A stretch of DNA of 11,926 bases from CAZHBA01 sp964530225 (lineage in GTDB: Bacteria > Pseudomonadota > Alphaproteobacteria > UBA6615): positions 1 through 11,926 of the forward strand of contig CAZHBA010000114.1 of the NCBI GenBank assembly GCA_964530225.1. Reading direction: 5' to 3'. Below the pieces are notes generated by a model. That model saw only the letters and a list, made by a program, of their open reading frames with translations. It did not search any database and was not told the origin of the DNA. Positions within the stretch are counted from its first letter, which is position 1, and every line of letters starts with the position of its first letter. Positions 1 through 5,536 of this stretch are shown here, piece after piece. The position numbers and the translations under genes are program-made.

Positions 1-335
1 CCAAGGAACTGTCGCGGCGCGCCACCGGCAAGACGCTGTACATCCTCGACGAGCCGACCACCGGCCTGCACTACGACGATGTACGCAAGCTGCTCGACGT
101 GCTGCACGCCCTGGTCGAGCAGGGCAACACGGTGATCGTCATCGAGCACAACCTGGAAGTCATCAAGACCGCCGACTGGATCGTCGATCTGGGCCCAGAG
201 GGCGGTGACAAGGGCGGCCAGGTGATCGCCGCTGGCACGCCGGAAGACGTAGCCCGCACCATCGGCAGCTTCACCGGCGACTACCTCGCCCCCTACCTGC
301 CGACGCTGAACAAAAAGACTAAAAAACGGGCATGA
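1..335 (+). CDS. uvrA: UvrABC excinuclease subunit A, C-terminal fragment
   Basis: UvrA is the DNA-damage sensor of nucleotide excision repair, a dimeric ABC-type ATPase that loads UvrB at lesions. Only the last ~110 codons are here; the gene begins upstream of the window. Reading from position 3, the fragment starts just after the second ABC signature and shows the Walker B and D-loop stretch TLYILDEPTTGLHYDD, then the H-loop stretch VIVIEHNLEVIKTADWI and the typical LGPEGGDKGGQVIAAGTP segment. It ends in a short lysine-rich tail, as many UvrA proteins do. The stop is TGA at 333-335. The gene runs toward the monooxygenase gene on the other strand. No clear intrinsic terminator follows the stop. 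Identity is very secure; the fragment looks intact. Confidence 0.97.
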   Translation, partial: KELSRRATGKTLYILDEPTTGLHYDDVRKLLDVLHALVEQGNTVIVIEHNLEVIKTADWIVDLGPEGGDKGGQVIAAGTPEDVARTIGSFTGDYLAPYLPTLNKKTKKRA

Positions 336-595
336 GCAAAGATTTTACTACCCCGGTTTGTCAACGGACTCATAATTGCGACACTGGCTGAAGTGACGTC
401 GGAGCGGCGCCTGGCCCCGCTTTGGAAGAGGCTTTCGAAGTGGACCTCAAAGGCAGCGATAACATCCTGGAGCCCGATACCGCGATTAGCCGAAAGCGAA
501 GATAACCTTCTTGATCAATGGAAGCGGTTCAAGGGGCGCTGGCTGTTCTGAAAACGCCCAAGAAGGGGTGAGTCTTCTCGCTTATCTGCATTAGG
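336..595. other. intergenic stretch without a recognisable gene
   Basis: This stretch lies downstream of uvrA, and the following monooxygenase gene faces it. A 19-codon frame starts at an ATG overlapping the uvrA stop (332-334), and the frame continuing after the uvrA stop stays open to 551, but it has no start codon and I recognise no protein family in it. Base composition is less GC-rich than in the neighbouring genes. It may contain remnants of a decayed gene, but nothing in it can be assigned. Confidence 0.5.
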
Positions 596-664
596 CCCTT
601 CATCCTGGCTTGTACAAGGACGAGGGGCGGCGTGTAATAGACCCACCCTTCGACAGGCTCAGAG
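596..664. repeat. dispersed palindromic repeat, copy 1
   Basis: This ~69-bp element matches the one at 4265-4335. The left parts are nearly identical: CATCCTG, GCTTGT, AAGGACGAGG and GCGG occur in the same order. Both end in CGACA(G/A)GCTCAG. The ends are imperfect inverted repeats, so the element can fold. It ends 3 bases before the stop codon of the monooxygenase gene, so it would be transcribed as that gene's 3' end and might act as a processing or termination structure. Relative to copy 2 it has lost two bases after CATCCTG and carries TACAAGG instead of TCTAAGG, which creates the local palindrome CTTGTACAAG. Confidence 0.7.
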
Positions 665-667
665 TTT

Positions 668-2176
668 TTATGTACGCCGTCCGCTCAGGTCGTAGCCTGC
701 CAGCGCTGCATCGACCAGAGTTTGACTCTTGTCGAAGTTATAGGCCTGGTACATGCGCGTCTTCACCACGAAGGGCGGTCCGGCGTAGAACTTTTCATAC
801 TGGTCGTGGCGACCGGCGAACTCCGAGCCGATCAGATCCCAAGCAAGCTTCATCAGCTTAACCCGTTCTTCACCGTCATATCCGGGCGACTGGTTGTAGC
901 GGTCGATGTCAGCGCGAATTTCGGGGTTGGCGAAATCGGCAACGTTCGATGGCAACTGGATGACGCCACCGCCGCACAACTCGCGCATCAAGTTGAGCAT
1001 CCGGGGATAGACTTCGGCCTGCAAGACAATGGCGGCGTAGAGCGCCTGGCGCCCCGGCTCGACGATACCGTTGGTATTGGTCGTACAGGTCACAATCTGC
1101 GCATCGACCAAGCCTTCGAGCATGGCCGCATAGCTCGCCATGTCGCCGATCAGCGTCTGCACCGCCGGAATCGCCGCTACGCCGTTCATCTCCGCGATGC
1201 GTTTGGCCAACCCCATAAGAAACTGTAGCTTGGCACACAGGCGGATTTGCGCCTGGTGGTTGCCCATCGCGTGCGAGCCGGTGTCCCACCATTGGTCGCG
1301 GCAGATTTCGATGTCCTTGTAAACGAACACCTGCTCCCATGGCACCAGCACGTCGTCAAACACCACCAAGGAGTCAGTCTCGTCAAAGCGCGCGGCCAGC
1401 GGATAATCGAAAACGCTGATTGCTGCCGCATATGAACGCCGGGAGTAAATTTTCACCCCCGGCGCGTTGCAGGCGATGGCGACATTGATCGCATGGTTCT
1501 CGTCGCCGGGCCGTACGGGCGTCACCTGGCTCAGGCAGACATAGTCTGACAGCGCCGTACCGGTACCGAGCATCTGCGCACCGCGGATGACCACACCATC
1601 GTCACGCTCGTCGACCACACCGGCATAGAGATCGACGGGGTCTTGCTGGTGCATCGGTTTTGAACGGTCGATTTGCGGCGGCACGATGGTGTAGGTGATA
1701 AAAATATCGCGATCGCGCAGGAACTCGAAAAACTTCACCAGATTGTCGGCGCGTTCGGTCGCACCGTTGCGCGCGAATACTTCGGGTGCCGAAACCCAGC
1801 CGGCGAAAAACCCGGCGACGTGGTCGGGACTGCGCCCCATCAGCCCGAATGTCGCCTCGGCCCAGCGTGCGATCGCGCCACGCCGGGCGTACAAATCGTC
1901 CTGCGAACGTGGCACTTGCCAGATGCGGTTGACCGGCTTGCCGGTCACGGGTGACGGGAACGTCATCACACCGCGGTTCGCCGGGTCGCTGGCGATGTCG
2001 AACAGACCGGCAACCGAGCGCACAGCTTCGCGGAACGCCGGATGGGTCGTCACATCAGCGACTTCCTCGCCGTCGATGAACACTCGCCGACCGTCATTTT
2101 TAATGCCGTCGATATATTGCGCGCCGGTGCGAAGACCGCCCCGAAATCTTTTGTTGGTTGCATAACTCGCAGGCAT
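668..2176 (-). CDS. HpaB/PvcC-family FADH2-dependent aromatic monooxygenase (oxygenase component)
   Basis: This is a member of the 4-hydroxyphenylacetate 3-hydroxylase family. These proteins use reduced flavin from a separate reductase to hydroxylate phenolic substrates in the cytoplasm. At 502 aa it has full family length. Residues 17-60 show the N-terminal hallmark (GAQYIDGIKNDGRRVFIDGE, then VTTHPAFR). Further on are GLMGRSPDHVAGFFAGW (111-127), the flavin-domain stretch FDETDSLVVFDDVLVPWEQV (264-283), GGGVIQLPS (402-410) and the C-terminal GRHDQYEKFYAG. I chose the start at 2176: a strong Shine-Dalgarno (GGGGAGGGGACAGAAA) precedes it, whereas the upstream ATG at 2215 overlaps a good -10 box. 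No flavin reductase gene is visible nearby, so the partner must be encoded elsewhere. The substrate cannot be told from sequence: 4-hydroxyphenylacetate, a chlorophenol or a biosynthetic phenol are all possible. Confidence 0.88.
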   Translation of the reverse strand: MPASYATNKRFRGGLRTGAQYIDGIKNDGRRVFIDGEEVADVTTHPAFREAVRSVAGLFDIASDPANRGVMTFPSPVTGKPVNRIWQVPRSQDDLYARRGAIARWAEATFGLMGRSPDHVAGFFAGWVSAPEVFARNGATERADNLVKFFEFLRDRDIFITYTIVPPQIDRSKPMHQQDPVDLYAGVVDERDDGVVIRGAQMLGTGTALSDYVCLSQVTPVRPGDENHAINVAIACNAPGVKIYSRRSYAAAISVFDYPLAARFDETDSLVVFDDVLVPWEQVFVYKDIEICRDQWWDTGSHAMGNHQAQIRLCAKLQFLMGLAKRIAEMNGVAAIPAVQTLIGDMASYAAMLEGLVDAQIVTCTTNTNGIVEPGRQALYAAIVLQAEVYPRMLNLMRELCGGGVIQLPSNVADFANPEIRADIDRYNQSPGYDGEERVKLMKLAWDLIGSEFAGRHDQYEKFYAGPPFVVKTRMYQAYNFDKSQTLVDAALAGYDLSGRRT

Positions 2177-2213
2177 TTTCTGTCCCCTCCCCTGACGCTC
2201 TCGAACAACGTTC

Positions 2214-2242
2214 ATTCTACCGTTCCGGATGACGCGCGCCTA
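2214..2242 (-). promoter_or_regulatory. putative promoter of the HpaB-family gene
   Basis: On the minus strand TAGAAT (2214-2219; five of six matches to TATAAT) lies 17 bp from TAGGCG (2237-2242; three of six matches to TTGACA). Transcription would begin near 2207 and give a leader of about 30 nt before the ATG at 2176. This supports that start over the upstream ATG at 2215, which lies inside the -10 box. The -35 box is weak. Confidence 0.4.
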
Positions 2243-2246
2243 CGCT

Positions 2247-2261
2247 TGACATCAAGCTGTC
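2247..2261. promoter_or_regulatory. TGACA-N5-TGTCA inverted repeat, possible operator
   Basis: TGACA at 2247-2251 and TGTCA at 2257-2261 form a perfect inverted repeat in the ~110-bp gap between the divergent monooxygenase gene and the DUF1330 remnant. It sits just upstream of the proposed -35 box of the monooxygenase and before the ribosome binding site of the remnant. Such a position would suit a regulator shared by both genes. No regulator gene is present in the window and 5-bp arms can arise by chance. Confidence 0.25.
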
Positions 2262-2287
2262 ACAAACAACCTAGAGGGAGAGTAATC

Positions 2288-2589
2288 GTGGCGCATACGT
2301 CATCGTCGATTCCAAGGTCTGCAACCCGGAACGCATCAAGGAATATAGCGCCAGTGACGGCAAGCCGATCCTCGCCGGCAGCACCATCGAAGTGGGGAGG
2401 GCGATTGGATGCCGTCGCGCCTCATGGTGCTCAAGCTCGCCAATGTTGACGGGGGGCGCCTGATACAACTCGCCGGAATATCGGGAAATCCTACTGATCC
2501 GCCTCGGATCGCTGATTCTGGCTACCGCTGACGCCAACACCGTACCTGCCGGTGGTGCGCTCGCAGTCGACCGCAACGGCTTCGCTTAG
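2288..2589 (+). pseudogene. DUF1330-family protein, frameshifted remnant
   Basis: DUF1330 proteins are small (~95 aa), ferredoxin-fold, dimeric alpha/beta-barrel-like proteins of unknown function. The remnant can be read only by changing frame three times. GTG at 2288 follows an AGAGGGAG ribosome binding site. One base is missing near 2292, after which AYVIVDSKVCNPERIKEY is read from 2293. One base is missing at the G run 2394-2397, after which EGDWMPSRLMVLKLANVD is read. A further shift at about 2460-2463 restores YNSPEYREILLIRLGS, which runs to TAG at 2587-2589. All three pieces match family landmarks in the correct order (MAAYVIVD, EGDW-PxRLVVLEF, YNSPEY). About nine residues also seem to be missing between KEY and the GGxxL segment. 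Two of the shifts touch G runs, so an assembly error is possible, but the missing internal residues argue for real decay. The last bases overlap the stop of the opposite gene. Confidence 0.8.
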
Positions 2590-3431
2590 TATGCCCCGCG
2601 CAGCGCCGTCCAGGCGAGACGCAGCGGTTGCGCAGGCGCCGCCACGGGCAGTGCGAAAGGATTATAACCGGCGCGGGCGATGTCGCCGAGGTAGAGGTCA
2701 GCGAGAACCGCCAGCAGCAAGCCCCGCCTTGCCGCGCGCGGCACCTCCCCTTTCAGGTTGCGCGCTTCGGCGAGCAGATTACCCGCGCGCCTCGTAACTT
2801 CTCTCACCACATTATTCAGCGCCGGTGAGGGTTTGCGATCGAACAGCGCACGCTGGTCAACGCCCTGCCCTTGCAACAGATCGCTAGGTAGATAGTGCCG
2901 TTGACATTGGGCGTGAAAACTAACCGCCCTCATGAGGCCGATCAGCGCCCACGCCGTGCCCACCAAATACGCAGCGTGTGATGGCGCGCCGTCAGGAAAA
3001 CCGAGAACTCCCATCGCCAGCGTCGACAGCGTACCCGAGGTCGCGCCGGCGTAGGCTTCGAGCGTCGCCAGATCCGCGGGTGGCGCATCGTCGAGATCGC
3101 ACTCGCGCGCGTCGAGCAACGCATCGAGAGGCGCCCTATCTAGGCCGTAGTGGTCCACCGCCTGGCTCAACCCATCAACCACCGGATGTTCGCGGAGCCC
3201 GCCTTGGTAAATTTCATCCAGTGCCTCGCGCCACCATTGCAGACGTATTTGCCCGACGCTCGGTTCGCTGACTGCTTCGCGGGTGCGCGCTACCTCAGCA
3301 TTGAATGCGTAAAGCGCGAATACAGTTTCGCGGTGGGCAGCGGGAAGAAACAACACGGTCAAATAGCGGTCATGATCGTGCTCGCGAACCTCGCGCGCGC
3401 AATAAGATAGCCCGCTTCTATCCCTACTCAT
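2586..3431 (-). CDS. squalene/phytoene synthase-fold protein, NDUFAF6-like
   Basis: This 281-aa protein has the all-helical squalene/phytoene synthase fold. Landmarks are YCAREVREHDHDRYL (10-24), LFLPAAHRETVFALYAFNAEVA (27-48), IRLQWWREALDE (62-73), LDARECDL (106-113), GTAWALIGLMRAV (158-170) and YLPSDLL (180-186). The two aspartate-rich DxxxD motifs that bind diphosphate in true synthases are absent: REAVSEP stands where the first should be, and AQCQRHYLPSD where the second should be. That pattern fits the NDUFAF6 branch (human complex I assembly factor 6 and its alphaproteobacterial relatives) better than a carotenoid or hopanoid enzyme. No other terpenoid gene is nearby. I chose the start at 3431 because the family normally has only about ten residues before YC; an upstream ATG at 3494 would add 21 residues. 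Its role in complex I assembly is inferred by homology only. Confidence 0.85.
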   Translation of the reverse strand: MSRDRSGLSYCAREVREHDHDRYLTVLFLPAAHRETVFALYAFNAEVARTREAVSEPSVGQIRLQWWREALDEIYQGGLREHPVVDGLSQAVDHYGLDRAPLDALLDARECDLDDAPPADLATLEAYAGATSGTLSTLAMGVLGFPDGAPSHAAYLVGTAWALIGLMRAVSFHAQCQRHYLPSDLLQGQGVDQRALFDRKPSPALNNVVREVTRRAGNLLAEARNLKGEVPRAARRGLLLAVLADLYLGDIARAGYNPFALPVAAPAQPLRLAWTALRGAY

Positions 3432-3513
3432 TGCTTCGATCCGTATGAAAGCGCATTCATTCAGTTTATCCCGCACATTAGAAAACGGACGCATAGGTCC
3501 ATCGGAACATTTT

Positions 3514-3522
3514 TGCTATACT
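3514..3522 (+). promoter_or_regulatory. extended -10 promoter of the microprotein/PuuD-like unit
   Basis: TGCTATACT combines an extended -10 TG with TATACT (five of six matches to TATAAT). No good -35 is present 17 bp upstream (TAGGTC at 3494-3499), which extended -10 promoters tolerate. Transcription would start near 3529, giving a leader of about 27 nt that contains AGGGGGAG, the ribosome binding site of the gene starting at 3556. Confidence 0.5.
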
Positions 3523-3555
3523 CTGATTCGGTTTTTAAAAAGGGGGAGCCCACTT

Positions 3556-3657
3556 ATGAAAAACCCGTTGGAGTCACTACACATGACCGTTGTCCTGGGT
3601 GTGGTCTTGACCGTCATTATGGTCTTGGTTGCTCTCGGCATCGGCGGCAGTCTTTAG
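3556..3657 (+). CDS. 33-aa single-pass membrane microprotein
   Basis: This is a very small ORF: ATG at 3556, stop TAG at 3655-3657. A strong AGGGGGAG ribosome binding site lies 7 bases before the ATG. The protein has a short polar head (MKNPLESLH) followed by a continuous hydrophobic helix of about 20 residues (TVVLGVVLTVIMVLVALGIG) and almost no tail. The next gene starts 21 bp later with its own AAGGGGAG site, and one promoter and one terminator enclose both, so they form a bicistron. The context suggests a small membrane subunit or stabilising partner of the PuuD-like protein. I know no named family for it. The alternative in-frame start at 3445 would extend it through the promoter and is unlikely. 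Confidence 0.7.
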   Translation: MKNPLESLHMTVVLGVVLTVIMVLVALGIGGSL

Positions 3658-3678
3658 GCGTTAAGGGGAGAAATAGAA

Positions 3679-4179
3679 ATGGAATTCGCAGAACATCTAA
3701 TTCGCTGGTTCCACGTCCTCAGCGGCGTCATGTGGATTGGCCTGTTGTGGTACCTAAATTTCGTGCAGGTACCAACAATGCCGAAAATACCCGATGAGTT
3801 AAAGCCGGCGATCGGCAAACACATCGCACCCGCGGTGCTGTTCTGGTTCCGCTGGGGCGCGGCATCGACCGTACTCTGGGGCCTGATTCTCGCCGGGATG
3901 CAAGACAAGCTCGGTCCATGGCTAGCCATCGGCTTGATCGAAGGCGGTACCGCAACCGACGCGATGATTGGCATCGCCATGTGGTTTGGGCTGATAATGG
4001 CCTTCAATGTTTGGTTCGTCATTTGGCCAAACCAGAAAATCGCGCTCGGCATCATCGACGCGTCGGCCGAGGCTAAACCGGCATCGGCGCGTAAGGCCAT
4101 GCTGTTTTCGCGCACCAACACATTACTATCGATCCCCATGCTCTACGGCATGATCGCCGCTCAGAATCCACCGTTCTAG
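3679..4179 (+). CDS. membrane protein related to the urate hydroxylase PuuD N-terminal domain
   Basis: This 166-aa integral membrane protein has at least four hydrophobic segments, at about residues 8-29, 50-73, 95-117 and 146-162. It resembles the Urate_ox_N domain of PuuD: an early HVLSGVMWIGLLWY (His12), FWFRWGAASTVLWG (55-68), WPNQK (116-120) and SRTNTLLSIPML (144-155), which corresponds to the SRxNxxxSxP segment of PuuD. PuuD is a membrane-anchored urate oxidase that carries a C-terminal cytochrome c domain; here that domain and any CxxCH motif are absent, so the protein is domain-only. Similar short proteins are sometimes given misleading names in databases. His12 and His48 are possible heme ligands, but this is a guess. 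The ribosome binding site AAGGGGAG precedes the ATG by 8 bases. No other purine-catabolism gene is in the window, so urate oxidation should not be assumed. Confidence 0.8.
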   Translation: MEFAEHLIRWFHVLSGVMWIGLLWYLNFVQVPTMPKIPDELKPAIGKHIAPAVLFWFRWGAASTVLWGLILAGMQDKLGPWLAIGLIEGGTATDAMIGIAMWFGLIMAFNVWFVIWPNQKIALGIIDASAEAKPASARKAMLFSRTNTLLSIPMLYGMIAAQNPPF

Positions 4180-4204
4180 TCGGCGCATAATCGATATAGA
4201 ATTA

Positions 4205-4231
4205 GCGAGGCCCTACGGGCCTCGCTTTTTT
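4205..4231 (+). terminator. intrinsic terminator of the microprotein/PuuD-like unit
   Basis: A perfect 9-bp stem (GCGAGGCCC, loop TAC, GGGCCTCGC) is followed directly by six T residues. It lies 25 bp after the stop of the PuuD-like gene and would end transcription on the plus strand. Confidence 0.93.
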
Positions 4232-4264
4232 GTGGCATTGGTCAATCACATGTCCTACCCAAAG

Positions 4265-4335
4265 CCCGTCATCCTGAGCTTGTCTAAGGACGAGGAGCGG
4301 AGCCGCATCAATCCCCATACCTCGACAAGCTCAGC
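4265..4335. repeat. dispersed palindromic repeat, copy 2
   Basis: This ~71-bp element is homologous to the one at 596-664. Its ends are an exact 11-bp inverted repeat: CTGAGCTTGTC at 4274-4284 and GACAAGCTCAG at 4324-4334. Between them lies AAGGACGAGGAGCGG, nearly the same as in copy 1. The sequence resembles a family of short palindromic intergenic repeats rich in CTGAGCTTGTCGAAGGA that is common in many bacterial genomes. It encodes nothing and shows no flanking target duplication that I can see. It follows the terminator at 4205-4231. Confidence 0.75.
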
Positions 4336-4345
4336 GTGAGTATTG

Positions 4346-4525
4346 ATGAGCGATCAGGTATTATTCAACCGCGATGAGCGCTGCGGCGAACCGACGGTTT
4401 TCGCCAAACAGGATGTAGTAGGTGCGCACGGCAACATCGGTGTCCATTGGTTCGACGACAGCTCCGCCGCACGTATCGCGCCGCGTAGACCGCGCGACAC
4501 CATCTACGACCGCGGACCACAGTAA
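4346..4525 (+). other. short ORF of unknown status, possible gene remnant
   Basis: A 59-codon frame runs from ATG 4346 to TAA 4523-4525, directly behind repeat copy 2. It contains a protein-like stretch (GEPTVFAKQDVVGAHGNIGV, then HWFDD), and its codon choice looks like that of neighbouring genes. There is no convincing ribosome binding site and I do not recognise a family. The end turns arginine-rich and loses protein character, so if this is coding at all it is more likely the surviving N-terminal piece of a longer gene. The remaining bases up to the secF stop (4526-4567) show no gene and no clear terminator for the sec operon. Confidence 0.25.
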
Positions 4526-4567
4526 AGCAACAGCAACTCAACGTTCGCATCACCGAAAAACGCAGTC

Positions 4568-5527
4568 CTACGCTCCTGGTTCTACGTCGTCGTCACCCGA
4601 GCCACCTTCTGCGTCATCGCTGATGGAAAAAGCATCGCGACCAAGCTTGAGGAAGAGCAGTGCCGGTACGGCAACGAAGATCGACGAGTAGGTGCCGATG
4701 ACGACGCCCCAGATCATCGCCAGGGAAAAGTCACGAATGATCGGCCCGCCCAACAACGACAGCGCCAATAGCGCGATTAGCGTGGTCACACTGGTTAGGA
4801 AGGTGCGCGACAAGGTTCGATTGACGGCAAGATTAAGTAGTTCGGGAATCGGCATCGTCTTGTAGCGCCGCAATTCCTCACGCACCCGGTCATAGATGAC
4901 GACCGTATCGTTGATCGAATAGCCGGCGATGGTCAAAATCGCCGCCACCGTCGCCAGGTTGAATTCCAGTTGGGTGACTGCGAATAGGCCGATGGTGGTG
5001 ATCACGTCATGGCTGAGCGCCATCACCGCGCCGACGGCGAACTGCCATTCGAAGCGGAACCAGATGTAGACCAGAATCGCCGCCAGGGCGAGTGTCACCG
5101 CCAGGGCTGCCGCCTTGATCAACTCGGCGCCGACGGTGGGGCCAACGAACTCGGTGCGCCGGTATTCGGTAACGCCCTCGCCCAGCATATCCTTGATAAC
5201 GATAATCGCTTTTAACTGGGCGTCCTCGCCGCCGCTCTGCTGCCGCACGCGGATCAACACATCGTTGGGCGCGCCAAATTCTTGAATCTGGATCTCACCG
5301 AGATTCAATCTACCCAATGTGCGCCGCAAAGCCGGAATATCGGCGGGCCCTTCCGTTTCGGCCTCAATCAGGATGCCGCCGCGAAAATCGATGCCGAAAT
5401 TTAGCCCCTGCGCCAGAAAGGTGCCAACCGTAGCAAGGATGAGGAGGATCGACAGGCCGAGGGCAAATTTGTACTTGCCAACAAAATCGATTGCCGTATT
5501 AGCGGGAACGACGGTGAGTAAGCGCAT
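4568..5527 (-). CDS. secF: protein translocase subunit SecF
   Basis: SecF pairs with SecD in the inner membrane and uses the proton gradient to help pull preproteins out of the SecYEG channel on the periplasmic side. The 319-aa protein shows the family features: a first membrane helix at about 18-40, then NFGIDFRGG (43-51), a periplasmic domain, and a block of five membrane helices. Within that block are FVGPTVGAEL and the signature GYSINDTVVIYDRVREEL. The C-terminal tail is acidic (SISDDAEGGSGDDDVEPGA). An AGAGG ribosome binding site overlaps the secD stop, and the gap to secD is only 9 bp, so translation is probably coupled. In many alphaproteobacteria a small Mth938-domain gene follows secF; none is present here. 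Confidence 0.97.
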   Translation of the reverse strand: MRLLTVVPANTAIDFVGKYKFALGLSILLILATVGTFLAQGLNFGIDFRGGILIEAETEGPADIPALRRTLGRLNLGEIQIQEFGAPNDVLIRVRQQSGGEDAQLKAIIVIKDMLGEGVTEYRRTEFVGPTVGAELIKAAALAVTLALAAILVYIWFRFEWQFAVGAVMALSHDVITTIGLFAVTQLEFNLATVAAILTIAGYSINDTVVIYDRVREELRRYKTMPIPELLNLAVNRTLSRTFLTSVTTLIALLALSLLGGPIIRDFSLAMIWGVVIGTYSSIFVAVPALLFLKLGRDAFSISDDAEGGSGDDDVEPGA

Positions 5528-5536
5528 CGCTAGCCT

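Noticed and set aside
339..551. Frame that stays open after the uvrA stop
   Set aside because: It has no start codon and no ribosome binding site, and its translation resembles no family I know; an open frame of about 70 codons can occur by chance here.
609..618. CTTGTACAAG, a perfect 10-bp palindrome resembling an operator
   Set aside because: It lies inside repeat copy 1, where the other copy reads differently, so it is a chance product of mutation in the repeat.
1695..2165. Long plus-strand frames opposite the monooxygenase (also 722-1228 and 1673-1954)
   Set aside because: They lie antisense to a clearly recognised 502-aa gene, have no family resemblance and are explained by GC-rich codon structure of the real gene.
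2246..2274. TTGACA at 2246-2251 as the -35 box of a promoter for the DUF1330 remnant
   Set aside because: A -10 box at normal spacing would fall at 2269-2274 (ACCTAG, poor) and transcription would start after the ribosome binding site at 2274-2282.
2271..2576. 101-codon minus-strand frame
   Set aside because: The plus strand of the same DNA carries recognisable DUF1330 pieces, so this frame is a shadow of the pseudogene.
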